Position numbers and translations under genes: made by a program. From Hanleya hanleyi (lineage: Eukaryota; Mollusca; Polyplacophora; Lepidopleurida; Hanleyidae), in assembly GCA_036873755.1 (NCBI GenBank), contig JAVTVY010025019.1, positions 38,451-102,450 of the forward strand: DNA of 64,000 nucleotides, read 5' to 3'. The notes under the pieces were generated by a model. That model saw nothing but the letters and a program-made list of their open reading frames with translations. It was not told the origin of the DNA and did not search any database. Of this stretch, positions 22,651-36,900 are shown piece by piece. Numbering within the stretch: the first letter of the stretch is position 1; every line of letters begins with the position of its first letter.

Positions 22651-23320
22651 CAAGGATTGGTTGGAGCGATCGCCAGGATTTCCGGTCCATGCACATGGAA
22701 TTGGCCCTGAGCACCTAGATAGATGGACGAGGGACTGAGGTGTGTGCTAGGCCTGAACTTGCTAGAAAAGTAATACACATTTTAAGATATTATAGCAAGC
22801 ACAAACATATATATATATACATGGCATGTCAGACATTTACAAATGTAAAATAGATATATCTGGGTTCAAGTCTCTCAAAATAATATTTCAAAATCGTAAT
22901 CTGAATACACCAGTCCTCGTACATTTCGGATTTATATTACTCTCGAGTCCCCAAGGTCACACCAATTGTATTTTTTGTTTCACGTGTTTTCCAACATCAG
23001 AGGCAATAATAAAAGTAAAACTGGACCGGAGGATAAAAAAAAAAAAAAAAAAAAATTATATCCACAGAAAAAAGAGGGAGGAACTTTCCAAGTCCAGTTT
23101 TATTTTTATTTTATTATTGCTTTCAATCTTGAAAAAGAGAAAAAAATCCACCTGTGAAACAAAAAATAAATTGGTGCAGCCTAACGAACAATTAAAAATT
23201 ACCTCCCTATCACAGACAGTACAAACGCTGGCCATATTTGGTTTTTCAAACATGATGGATTTCCGAGAACAATCACTCTCAATCGTATAAATTATTAAAC
23301 AGGTAAGTACAAATCCTATG
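22651..23320. other. AT-rich spacer with poly-A tract
   Basis: No gene seen. Includes an (AT)n run at about 22808 and an A-tract with TTATAT at 23035-23057. ORFs here are low-complexity. Confidence 0.4.
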
Positions 23321-23330
23321 GTTATCAAGT

Positions 23331-23807
23331 TTACAGATGTGCAAAAATTTTCATATTTCCATTTTTATGTCCTTCATGTAATGGTGGAACTATCAGCCTA
23401 TTTACTTCTTTTGATTTTATTTGAAGTATTTTGTCTCCTGGTAGCTTCAGAAAAGTACTACAAAGTTGAGAAAGTCAAGCCCGGCAGAATGATATCCGCA
23501 TCGCTTATCTGTCCTGGTTTGATGTTGGTTTTGATGTCACATCAGGCCACGTGACGTCAATGCTTGTAACGTTCAGTCTTTGGGCGGCCGGTCTGACGTG
23601 ACATCATAATCACAGAAAGACAAGCGACGACGGTTTGCAAATCGGAATTCAGCTGGGTTTGGGGTATCAACTTCTTGAAACCTTCTAGCAGACAAATCAG
23701 TTCGAATTAAACCAAGCGAACTGGATAGATTGATATTTCTAGAATTTTTTGCAACCTATATAAAATATACAAATGAGAATCTAAAAACCTTTGCAATTCA
23801 ATTCTCT
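23331..23807. mobile_element. MITE, family B copy 1
   Basis: Starts near TGTGCAAAAATTTTCATATT and ends AAAAACCTTTGCAATTCA, a weakened form of the family's inverted ends. Shares with the other copies GTCAATGCTTGTAACGTTCAG, CGGTCTGACGTGACATC and GAATTCAGCTGGG. Non-coding. Confidence 0.75.
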
Positions 23808-23829
23808 CTTTTTTTCATTCAGTTTACAT

Positions 23830-24520
23830 TCACTTTTCAGTCTCACTCAGGGTTATATAGGGTTAATTTTCACTTTCAAGCCTCACTTTCACATGCATAC
23901 AAGGTTTTCTTTCACTATCACCAGGCAAGCCTCCTTTATACTCTACACAAGTTATGGGTTAAATGTCACTCTAACAGAATATTTTCACTTTCAAGCCCAT
24001 TTCACATCACACATGTTACAAAGTTGACCCACTTTTATAAGCCTTATTTTCACAACACGGGATTACTTTTACTTTCAAACAGTTTACTCTTTATTTTCAC
24101 AATACAGGGTATACTTTCACTTTCAGGCCTTACTGTCACTTTACAAATGTTACAGAATTGACCATCACTTATAAATCTCATTTTCACTGACCAGGATATA
24201 CTTTCACTTTCAAGCCCCACTTTCACTTGAATACATATGTTACAGAGTTGACCGTCACTCTTAAGCCTGATTTTCACAATACAGGGTATACTTTCACTTT
24301 CAACCCCCACTTTCCCTTTCACACCCCACTTTCACTTTACATATGTTATGGGGAGGGTTAATGTCACACTCAAGGTTATTTCACTGGGGTACCCGGAGAG
24401 AATCACCACCCATCAGCACACATGTTGCAGAGTGGACTTTGACTTATAATCCTCATTTCCCCAGTAGAAGGTATACTTGCACTGTCAGGCCCCATGTTCA
24501 CTTTACACATGTTACAGAAT
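23830..24520. repeat. 90-bp tandem array (CACTTTCAAGCC)
   Basis: Seven or eight diverged units of about 90 bp built on ACTTTCACTTTCAAGCC, ATGTTACAGAGTTGACC and TTTTCACAATACAGGGTAT. An interspersed element fragment (24345-24415) interrupts it. No coding content; ORFs follow the repeat. Confidence 0.8.
24345..24415 (+). mobile_element. Interspersed element (CCGGAGAGAACC family), fragment
   Basis: GGGTTAATGTCACACTCAAGG, TTTCACTGGGGTACCCGGAG and AATCACCACCCATCAG match the 22375-22500 copy with the middle deleted. Confidence 0.6.
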
Positions 24521-24918
24521 TCATTTTTTTTCTTCTTAGTCTCAATGTAACTACATGTATTATATGTATAGTTAACTCAACATCACTCTCTCTCACACAC
24601 ACACACTATTCATTCATACCATTCTCTCTCACTATTTACAGACAAACATTATAAATATCTGGATTCCTTGGGGCAGTTGATCACATGGTGTGTGGGCTAT
24701 AGGTTCATTTTAAAGGGATTATACCATGAACATTTATCTTAACAAATAATACTATATAACAACTGGCTTCTAGCGTCCATTTCAACTCGATTCCATATAT
24801 GGTCTTGTGACCAAATAACTTAACTACCAGTGTGATAATATGATTCGTCTAGACACTGTTTTGATTGTCACATGACCAACTGCTCAGCCAATCACATCCG
24901 TCGTTTATTTTCTTTCCC

Positions 24919-24966
24919 TTACGCCTTCGTGGCCGACAGGTCTTCAAACTGCTGTAAGGTTTCGAT
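24919..24966 (-). CDS. ROGDI: ROGDI terminal exon
   Basis: Acceptor TTTCTTACAG, 16 codons IETLQQFEDLSATKA and stop TAA (24919-24921). Phase 0 joins to CQQLKDK. It differs from the vertebrate C-terminus (ISVFSS...), so this is the only plausible last exon seen but not proven. An AATAAA lies about 10 bp past the stop (24904-24909). Confidence 0.75.
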   Translation of the reverse strand: METLQQFEDLSATKA

Positions 24967-27900
24967 CTGTAAGAAATGAGAAGAAATGACGATTACTTCA
25001 CCCAACAAGCACACTCCCTCCACCCAACTGAAATTTTCTCTCATCCCAACTCAAAAGCTTATATTTTTCTCACAACAGGTCAAATTTTAGTACAGTCATC
25101 CCTCTAATAATTCAATCACAATTTATTAGAAGAGATAGTTTACAAAATGGTTCAAAATCATCACTACTTCTTCGTTATCTCATTGATTTTAGAGGGTGAT
25201 TGAATTTCTTAGAACCACCGATTAAATTTTGTCCCCCAAATTCCGGGTATGATAGAAGAGGGAGGGTCGCAGCAGCAGGATCACTAATCCAATGGTAAAT
25301 GTGAACCCAATATTGCACAGGATTGACGCATATTCTGTGACTTGGAGGCCATGCAAAATGATGTCGACAAAATGTAAGGCGGCAAAAAAAACAAGAGCCC
25401 AAGGGGCTTCAATATACGCCCATATATCTGAAATTACATTGGTCCAAATTTCAAGGTTGTTTAATAGCCTTGATTCCAATTGGTAGCTAGCAATCCAGAG
25501 AAAGGTCTGCAATTTTGTGCTTCTGAGAATGTAACATATATCACATCTAAAATTGAATGATAAACTAAAATGAGCTTAACTCTTGGAAACTAGTTGACCT
25601 TGGAGCAAGAACCGAGAGCTCACATATTCAACACTGAAATCGACAATATTCAAACACAAGAAAATAGTAGTTTTCCTGCAAATGGATTTCTTTCAAACGA
25701 GAGAATTTTTCATGAAGAAAGTGATGAATTAAACCTTTGTTCCTGAGTTGATAAACAGGTATGAAGTTCATAAAGGACCCCTCTCCCCGTTAAAGTAGTA
25801 AATGTATGGTTTTTATTTCACAACAGTTTAACTAAATGTAGCGGTTTCAAACACGGGAGACAACTCCACAGGACAAATGCCATATACATGTAGGGTAGAG
25901 AACTCTGAATATTCCAACCTAACACAAAAAGTCAGCTAAACTTGATTCAGTTTTGGGGGACTGTGACCTTGACCTTTGACAAATTGATGTATGGCTCCTC
26001 TTCGCCATGCGATTAAGGTATTTGATACCATTCCATACCTTGAAACTAAAGATATCGCATGGACAACAAATGTTAATGAATGAATGGACAGAAAGAAACA
26101 TCGCATTACATGACCTCGTCTTCGACAGGCATATGAAAATGTGACTTAATGATTTCCTGATTTTGGGGTCACAGTGACCTTGACCTTTGACCTTGACAAA
26201 TTTTGGTACACGACACATCGTCTTCCATCAATGTATCAATGGACACAAAAAATCATGATTTTTATGAATTTCATGATTTTGGGGGTCACAGTGACCTTGA
26301 CGTTCAGCCTTGACCTACATTTTGGTACGTGACACATGTCCCCCTAATGTATCTACTGCCACAAAAAAAAGTAATTTTCAAAGATTTCTTGATTCTGGAG
26401 TCACAGTGATCTTGACTATTGACCTTGACCTAAATTTTGGTACATGACAAACCATCTCCCCATAATTTCTCAATGGACACAAAAAATCATGATTTTTAAC
26501 AATTTCACGATTTTGGGGTCACAGTGACCTTGACCTACATTTTGGTATGTGACACATTGTGTCCCACTGATGTATCTACGGACACAAAAAAACTTATTTT
26601 TAATAATTTCCTGATTAACAGTGACCTTTGACCTTGACCTAATTTTTGGTATGCGACACTTCATTCCCCCTATTGAATCCACTCACCAAAAATTAATAAT
26701 TTTTAATGATTTCCTGATTTTTAGGTTACACTGACCTTTGACCTTGATTCTGGTGTCACAGTGATTTTAACTATTGACCTGGATCTAAATTTTGGTACAT
26801 GACAAAACGGCTACCCGTAATTTCTCAATGGACTCAAAAAATCATGATTTTTAACAATTTCATGATTTTGGGGTAACAGTGACCTTGACCTTTGACCTTG
26901 ACCTACATTTTGATATGTGACACATTGTGTCCCCCTAATGTATCTACTGACACAAAGAAATGTTATTTTTAATAAGTTCCTGATTTTTGGGTCACAGTGA
27001 CCTTTGACCTTGACCTATATTTTGGTATGCGACACTTCATTTCCCCCTACTGAATCCACTCACACAAAAATTAGAAATTTTTAATGATTTCCTGATTTTT
27101 CAGTCACTCTGACCTTTGACCTCGACCTACATTTGGTATGCAACACATCATTCCCCCCTTGGGCATCCACTCACCAAAAATTAGAACTGTAGATAGAAAA
27201 CTGTCAATGATCAATGATTTCCTGATTTTAGGCAACAGTGACCTTTGACCTCTGACCTCGACCTCAATTTTGGTACGTGACACATCGTCTCCGCCTAGCG
27301 TATCCACTCACAAAAAATTGCAACTGTGGATAGAAAACTTTCACAGATAGACTGGACACGAACACTTCAGTGATTTCCTGTTTTTTAGGCCAGTGACCTT
27401 TGACCTCTGACCTTGACCTTCATTTTGGTACGCGACACATCGTCTCCCCGTAGGGTATCCACTCACCAAAAATTAGAACTGTAGATAGAAAAATGTACCA
27501 GATATAGACCGGACACGACGGACGGACAGACGGAAACCGCCATCACATAATACGTCCGCCTTTTGGCGGGCGTATAAACATTTAACCAGACAGGTTAATA
27601 CAAGCAAGGTGAGCAGATCTATGGACAATGGATGGGTCAACACATCTATGACAACCAGGCAATGTGGACAAATCTATGGACAATGGATAGGTCACCCAAG
27701 CAATGTGGACAGATCTATGGACAATGGATGTGTTGACACATCTGTGACAACATGGCAATGCGGACAGATCTATGGACAATGGATGGGCCACACAACTGTG
27801 ACAACCAGGCAACGTCGACAAATCTATGGACAATGCATATGTCAACCAGGCAATGTGGAGTGAGTGAGTGAGTGAGTGAATAGGGTTTAACGTCGCTTTC

Positions 27901-30900
27901 AACATTTTTTCAGCTATATCACGACGGGGAAGGGAAGGGAAGGGAAGGGAGGGGAGGGGGAGGGGCAGGGGTACCTACTTGTAACAGAGCAGATCTAATG
28001 CTGCCATTTTTATAGTGCTGTCCCACTGAAATATCATGCTGTATCAGGCAATGTGGAAAGATCTATGGATAATGGATGGGTCAACAGTAGTGACAATAAG
28101 GCAATGTGGACAGATCTATGGAAAATAGATAGGTCACCCAGACAATGTGGACAGATCTATGGACAATGGATGGGTCGACACATTTATGACAACCAGGCAA
28201 TGTGGACAGATGTATAAACAATGGATGGGTCAACCAGGCAATGTGGACATATCTATGGACAATGGGTGGGTCAACCAGGAAATGTGGACAGATCTATGGA
28301 CAATGGATGGGTCGACACAAATGTGACAATTGTGCAATGTGGACAGATCTATGGACAATGCATAGGTCAACCAGGCAATGTGGACAGATCTGTGGACAAT
28401 GAATGGATTGACAAATACATATGCAGCACAGCAACCTTCAGAGTGCCAATGGCACATAACCACATTGTAATTGACGGTGAAATCACATCTAACAAAAAAT
28501 TTTATTTGATGTGTAACAAGTCTGCAAAGTTTCAAGACCTTCCAATCAAAACTGTGACACAAATTTATCATACAATTTAGGTGTTACAGACAGACAGAGT
28601 AAACAGTTAGTACCTCCTGGCTTATGAAAAAGGAGGCATAAAAATACTGCTGATAATGAGTGCTGCATGTTCATAACATTGGGGTCATGACCTTCTCACT
28701 GTGACACAATGTCCCAATATTTTGCTTATGCAACAATGGCTATCAGCTTATTTTGTCTGACCCTCAATAGTGGTGCCACCTGGTGACCATGGGCAAATAC
28801 TCTAACATGACCAGTCACACATACTCACTTCACACATTTCTAAAGCTACCCACTTTATCTTTTAGTGTAGACACATTTGTAAAGCTACTCACTTTATCTT
28901 TGAGCTGCTGACACATTTGTAAAGCTACTCACTTTATCTTTGAGCTGCTGACACATTTGTAAAGCTACTCACTTTATCTTTGAGCTGCTGACACATTTGT
29001 AAAGCTACTCACTTTATCTTTGAGCTGCTGACACATCTGTAAAGCTACTCGCTTTATCTTTGAGCTGCTGACACATTTGTAAAGCTACTCACTTTATCTT
29101 TGAGCTGCTGACACATTTGTAAAGCTACTCACTTTATCTTTGAGCTGCGGACACATTTGTAAAGCTACTCACTTTATCTTTGAGCTGCTGACACATTTGT
29201 AAAGCTACTCACTTTATCTTTGAGCTGCTGACACATCTGTAAAGCTACTCGCTTTATCTTTGAGCTGCTGACACATTTGTAAAGCTACTAACTTTATCTT
29301 TGAGCTGCTGACACATTTGTAAAGCTACTCACTTTATCTTTGAGCTGCTGACACATTTGTAAAGCTACTCACTTTATCTTTGAGCTGCTGACACATCTGT
29401 AAAGCTACTGTGAATAGTATGAGCACCTCGTTTAACCACTGGACCGTGCACTCCACCTGTGAAAACAAACATCATCCCAGATTATCATTGAGACGGATTA
29501 GTTGAGGTTTAATAATATCTGTTCTTGATCTATGCTGGTTTGTGATGTCACATCAGACCACCTGGCTGGACGTCAATACTTGTAACGTTCAGTCTTTGGG
29601 AGGCTGGTCTGACGAGACGTCAAAATATAAGGAAAGATAAGCTATGATGGATTGCAAATCAGAATTCAGCTGGGCTTGGGGTACCAACTTCTTAAAGCTT
29701 CCAGAAGACAAAATACTTCAAAATTAAACCAAGCAAAGCAGATTCAACGATATTTTGATAATTGTTCAACCAACATGACCAAGATAAATTATATGAATGA
29801 GAATCTAAAAAAACTTTACATTTCACCTCCAATGGTCTTATCTACGTTCTATAAATGAATATCTTGCAATTATCCGGGTAGTAGCGTCTTACGACAAGCT
29901 GCCAGCGAACTAAAATGTCTCATTTTTTATACCCATGAACCGAACAGGGTGAGCGTGAGATGAGCTTACCTGGTAGCGCGAAGTGATTTCCATTTTCTGC
30001 TGCTGGTTAAGATTCAGGTTATATAGCGCCAGTATCAACTTGTGGGAATGAACGTAGAAACTTAAGGCGACATCTTTGGGTAACGACGGGTTAAATGATT
30101 GCTGAATAGAGAAACAGTGATATTTAATTAGACTGAAATTGGGGTTACCCTATTTTTTCGAACAGCATTTTTCGACTTAGAAGCAGAAAAACACCTTCTC
30201 TATGCCAACTGAGGCTAATGGATATGTTATTTATCCCAAGAACTTAAAAGACAGCAAGTGAAATTTGTAAAATATTAGCAGAATTTCTCTCTGCTGATGT
30301 TTGAAGTTAATTTTGCTGTCTGAATAATTAGAAGAAATAGGGTATTGTATTAAACAAACAATTGGCAAGAAAAGTACTACATGTATCACTTCCTTGTGAT
30401 TATCAAGGCTTCTCAATATTGGTCTCAAGATGGAGTGCATGTGATCAGCCTCGCCTCCAAAATTTGGATAGTAGATTTTCATTTATCCCTATGCTACAGC
30501 ATGGTGAAATTTTATTAATCCGTGGTAACTTGTGTTCAGAGGTATTTTTTTAAATAATTCATTTCAATGATCACTTTCATCACTTTCAGCTGATTCTATT
30601 ATTCATCAATATTCAGGAAAATCTCAAATGATTCAGCGGTAAACTTTTAGATAATTCAACCATTCTATCAACATTCAGCGGTAACTGTTAGATGATTCTA
30701 TCATTCTATCAACATTCAGCGGTAACTGTTAGATAATTCAATCATTCTATCAACATTCAGCGGTAACTGTTAGATAATTCAATCATTCTATCAACATTCA
30801 GCGGTAACTGTTAGATAATTCAATCATTCTATCAACATTCAGCGGTAACTGTTAGATGATTCAATCATTCTATCAACATTGAGAAGTAAACTGTTAGATG

Positions 30901-33900
30901 ATTCAATCATTCTATCAACATTGAGAAGTAAACTGTTAGATGATTCAATCATTCTATCAACATTGAGAAGTAAACTGTTAGATGATTCAATCATTCTATC
31001 ATGATTCAGCATTAAATGTTGAACTAATTCAATTATTCTATCAACATTCAGAGGTAAATTTTCAAATAATTCAGAGGCACTTTAAAGTAATCAAATCACT
31101 CTAAACAGTTCTTAACATCCAACATAGACGATGTCTTCCAAGTTTGTCATCCAAGTTTGTCATCTTCCTTAGATCACCTCATTTCTTGTACTTTTAGATG
31201 GCATATTGCACTTCATCTGACTGAATTATCATTAGTCGAATAAACCGATGATTTTATGAGTTTACCACGTTTATACAAGGTTTGGTTTTATACATGTAGG
31301 TGGTACTAAAACTCCGTTGAACCACTCACCATATTTCTGTTACTAACTAGGTCATCTATAGATTTCCTCTTTGGGAGAGCTAGACTAGTGCGTCCTCTGT
31401 TTAGACTACTCATAATTTCGTCCAATAACTGAAAATCAAAAAAAAAAATTGTATCAACATATGACACTGGTAACTCAAATGATACAAAATAGGTACATTC
31501 CATGATCACAGCCGTTTTTTGCTGGAAATCCCTTTTGGGGGGGGGGGGGAGAAACTTGGGAAATATTCTGGGTTTTTTGGGGGGGAAATTTAGATTCTTT
31601 TCCGGTTTTACCAGAAAAGTGATACTTGATGTCAACTAAATCATTATTTGAGCATTTAAAATGCATATTTTACCTAATCTTAATGAAGTATTCATTGGTA
31701 CATGATCCTCAAAATTGGATCCCGATCATCACTAGGGACGAACCGATGTAGTCGCCATTTTTAGAATGATTTGTGAGTGCAAGATAATCAGAGTTGTTGT
31801 CTCCCTTTACTGGTACTCGCACCTCTAGCCGCTGAAACTATTATGTGATATATTGTATTCTATTGTGTGGAAGTCTGAAGTGAAAATGTGCCATTTTTGC
31901 CGGAGTATATTCTGACGAAGTGAAAATCATGAGAGTGTTATATCGCAGTGCCGACATAGACTTCAATGAGGTGGATAAGAGTATCAAAAACAAGTCTGTC
32001 AAAAGGATCATCTTTCAGACTACATAAGGAAACTCAATTTGCCAGGTTTGGCTGAATGTACAAACACAAAAAAGGCATTGGTTTGCCAATCATATTTTCT
32101 TACTTTTATTTGCAAAAAATTGACTTGAATGCATCCCCAGCCATCTAGGACCCCAGCCTAAAGTGCTAGGATAGTATTTTCAGTTTTTCTTTTCACAAAA
32201 ACACAGATCACTGATCACAATAGTTTGGCTTGAACCATGTTGATGTAACAATCCATTTCTTTTTATGGTGGGTTTAGTCTAAATTTTCAGAATTGTCATT
32301 TTCTGAGCACTATTATGAATATTGGCATTATCACATTTCAAAGGTTTTGATTGGTCAGTTAACCCTAGCGTAACAAACAGCTTTCGATTATGGATATTTT
32401 CTGTACCTGCACGAATGCGGTCAAGAAATATGCACGTGCCATATACCAATGCTGTCAAGTAGTGGCATGCAACACCAGCAGGCAAAGACTGTCTCGGACA
32501 AATTTGTCTGCACGTGTTTGTGTACATGAGTATACTGGAAGAGGTTGTGCAAAGGAAATTGTGTCTGGTTACTTGAACACACAATCTAATCTGTGCCAGA
32601 ACACGAGTGTCCACAGTTCCTATTATCCTGGACACTGATCAGCCCAGCCAGTACAGCACCCGGTGATCAGTCAGTCACATGCATACATGAAAACTGGTCA
32701 AGGAAAATTTAGTAATGTGTCCCGCCTTTATAAATTCTATTTCCAACTTGAAATTCAATTTGCTGTTTTCAACCTTGATTCAGAGCATACCAACTGCCAG
32801 TATCACACAATATTTCTGTTGGCGGTGTATTCTGTTGGCGGTGTATTTCTGTTGGCGGTGCCATTAGCATGTGTACAATAATCTTACCATGATGACTTGT
32901 GTGGAGGACCTGAATACTGGACTCGTCTCCCTTTTCTCGAGGCAGGTCATGGCGTGACACAGGTGATTCCCTGCATCTTGTATCTACAGAGGAAATCAGA
33001 CAAGACAGTACTGTTACATGTACATGTAGGACACAACGACGACGACTGTACCAGCATATACATGATGTACTGGGATACATATTTGACTGGTATAGTCATA
33101 TTCTAACATATACCACCTACTCCGTAGATCTCCAAGATAGTCTCAGGTTGCCACCAGGGCCAGCTATAAATTCAGAATAGCAAAATGTATGTTAATCGAT
33201 CAGATTCTGTGAATTTTTCCCCCCTTTTCATCTTGAATTTGAGTCACTCAGTCATTTTGTATCTCACTGATTGGATAAAGTTCACCTAAAACATGGATCG
33301 AATGCCCCATAATCCATTGCATCCATCAATACAATAGCCAGGTTGCCATGGTTACTGTATTTGAATATTCCGTAAATCCTAAAATAATTTAATCGCCCTA
33401 TTAAAATTCAATCACCTTTAAAGTCATTCTAATAAACTTGATCGGCCTCTTAAAATCATTAAAGGTGGAATGCAAAGGTTTTCATATTTTCCTTCTTGTG
33501 TTCTTCATCGATTAGTTAATGTTGGAACTATCAGCCTTTTTACTTCTTTTGGTTATATTTGAAATATTTTGGTTTTAGGAAAATGCTCCAAAGTAGTATT
33601 TTAAGCCCAGCCAATTTCAGAAATGAAATCAGCATCGGTTATCTGCCCTTGCTTGACGAGGCTTGTGACGTCGTATAAGACCACCTGGCCGGACGTCAAT
33701 ACTTGTAACATTCAGTCTTTGAGAGACTGGTCTGACGTGACTTCACAAACAAGGAAAGATAAGCAATGCCGGTTTGCAAAATGGATTTCAGCTAGGCTTG
33801 TGGTACCTTCATTTTAAAGGGAGAGAGAGAGAATTAAGGTTTAACGTCACGTTCACCAATATTTCAGCTAAATAGCGAGCTTCTAGCAGACAAACTGCTT

Positions 33901-36900
33901 CAAATTCAACCAGCCGAAGTAGACAGACCGATATTTCGATCATTATTTAACCTATATAAAATATAAAAATAATCATCTAAAAACCTTGGCATTTCACCTT
34001 TAATATGAAGGATAAATAATGGATTATCTGCAAGATTTTGAACGATTTTGTCAATTTCCTGTTCTAATAAATTTGGTCACCCCGTGATTTTACGGTGGGA
34101 AATTTATTAATTTCTTTCTGCTGTCTAGTAGACATCAGCAATCATGAAAATTTTTTAACAATTTTTTTTTTTAACCCTTTGTTTACCGCTATAACAAGCG
34201 GAAATCCTTTGTGGACCAAATCACAAATGGGGTACCTAGAAAGAATACATGATTATTGATGGGAACAACAGTGCTACCATACTAGCAACTCGACAGTCAA
34301 CATCGGATGGGCCAAAACTTTGGCTGCTTTTTCAGTAAATCCATAACACATTAGACATGAATAATGCAATAAAATATGTTATTTCAATATATAACATAAC
34401 GGATTTGTCCGCTGAACCATCTCTTAAACAAAGGGTTAAATCTCTATTTTGCCTCCCTGTGGGCACGATGTCAAACGTCGTAGTTTAAAACACAGGCCGC
34501 AGTCCATGATGGGCCTAGCTACAAGTAGCATTACAGAGAATACTGGGTAAACCTCAGTGTATTTCATCTCATTACCTGTTGTAATTTCCACGGAATGTCT
34601 GGCTGTATTGAAGTTTTGAACTGATTGTGGTTGTTTCCCTGTTTGTGCTTGAAGTTGATATCCTGAAATCACAATAAAACATTCTGTAGATATTATCCAG
34701 ACAGTACAGAGTCGGAATTCATGGAATTTATAAACAGTGTGTCTCTCTTTCATTCATTATTAACTAGAGCCTATGGGCTTTAATGAGATCTGGTAGCTGG
34801 GTTATTGGGGGATAAGTTTGTAATGAAATAAACGCACAATTATATATTTAATTTCAAGTTAGGCACAGGTGGCACCAGGCACGAATGTATGTGGCTAAAA
34901 GGCAATCACAAGTTACATCCTGTGACAAGGTATATGAAGGGCCGTTCGCGCCATAAACGCATCCTTTAAACGTTTTAACTTCTTAAACGTTTAAAAATTG
35001 TAAAGCTTTAAAAAGTTTAAACGTTTAAACTTGAACCAACATGTTATGAACTGACATTTTCCTGTTAAAAAGCAAACGTTTCCAGTTGTAAATTCGCGAC
35101 TTCAGACGTTTCCTGTCAAAAGAAAAATTTGGTCTTTTAAAGGTTTCCGGTTAAAAGGACGACGTTTCCGGTTGTGATCGTCCAATCAGATTTTCACGGG
35201 GCGATTTAGTCCCGTAGGGACTAATGGGCCTGTATTGTAGTCAGGAAAAACTTGAGCACATTTGGTATCATTGCCAGGGTGACTGGTTGTTTATTTAACT
35301 GCTTTAGGTTTTGAGAGGAAGAACAGAAGAAAAGAGTCCTCAAGTTATTCAGCTACTGCAGATAGTTTGGGCAACTATTTTTGCTAGATTTTGTTTCACC
35401 TGGTCTATATTAGTGAAGTTAAATATTTTCTGCTATTCTTATATATGTTCATATGTCATCTTCACAGAGATTTCCTGCTTTAGAGCATGAATACAAAATG
35501 GATACTATTCAGAGGTTTTCCTGAAAGGATGTCATAAATCACTGGTTGATAAAAACTTTATTTAGAACACTTGTTACCTCGAAATAAATCGTACATGCCA
35601 GGAGATTGCTCCAAACCGGTTTTGGCCAGGAGCTTGAACTGGCATGCTCCGTTGCATGCTCTGAGATCGCCAGACTGGGTTGAGATTTAGAGCGAGCAAG
35701 ACGCTTATATAGAATTCGGGTTGGAATGGAGGGAAGATTTTAATGGGGGATATTTTAGGCCTATATCGCAGTAGGTGTTGCTAGTCTAGGCACACAATAC
35801 TACTACATCTGGCGTCAGATTAAAAAAATAATTTGTAACGGTTGAGAATTTACGCCTTTGAACCAGACTGTGATAAATTCCCGGTAGACAAACGCGGTGT
35901 GGAAGTCGGCCATTTGTCCTCTCACTTCGCGTTCCCCACCTTCCCTGTTTTCTTGGCCGGCTTTGCACCCCTTACCAAAAAATCTTGTAAGATCTTGTAG
36001 GATTTGAAATTTTCTTACAAGATCTTGTAAGATCTTACAAGACAGTTTTTTTGTCCTACACGATCTTACAAGATCCTGAAGGACAAAGCTGGCTGTCCTA
36101 CAAGATCTTGTAAGATCCTGCAGGACAGCTGTCCTACATGATCTTGTAAGAATAAGTTTGCCTGTAGGACAAAAAATCAGTTTGCTTTTGGAAAGTATTT
36201 TTACAAGACAGTTTTACAGAATATCCACAACATTGGATCTCCAGTTGAAGATATGGTTAGCACTTTCTCTTTTAAAAATGGCAGGCGTATTATCATGATA
36301 TATACCAAAATTGTACTTCTCTCTACTGAATCAATCATAGGGAGAACCTCATCTGTTTCACTCAAGTAAGAAAATTGTTCTTGAAAATTAAAAAAAAAAT
36401 CTATCTGATAATAGTTTACCTTCAAACCTGATTGGGAAATTCTGTCAAAGTACTACATTTGTTTTCAATATGTTATCTAAACGATGATACAAGTTATCAA
36501 TATAACTATTTTGGTGTTTGGATACAGCGACAAAATGCGACGAATTCTTTAATGAATAACAACAACAACAGCAACAGCTTGAATTGAAAAATACACAAAC
36601 TTTACGTAAGACTTCAGAGATCATATTAGTGACATATGGGTTTTCATTCGAATAAAATAAAGATATCAACGCAGCAAGGAAGCAATCAGAGATTGCTCAA
36701 TTGTATGCCCCCCTTCCGCTTTAATCCGACACTGCTCCACCATTGTTCTGTTTTGTATTGGTCTGTGGAGGCCTAATTTGGCTAATTATAAAAATTCTGT
36801 TTCAGTCACTTTTTTCGGCATGCCTCACATAAATACATGTACATATTCCACCCGGGACTTTCGCCAAATTCAAAAATGTGACCTGGTTATGAGACCCTAC

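Noticed and set aside
27582..28580. Several ORFs of 66-119 codons with repeated WTYLWTM or RSVHIAW-type peptides
   Set aside because: Products of the GATCTATGGACAATGG array; open in several frames at once because the unit lacks stops.
28838..31070. Minisatellites considered as CRISPR arrays
   Set aside because: Units are contiguous with no unique spacers and the DNA is clearly eukaryotic.
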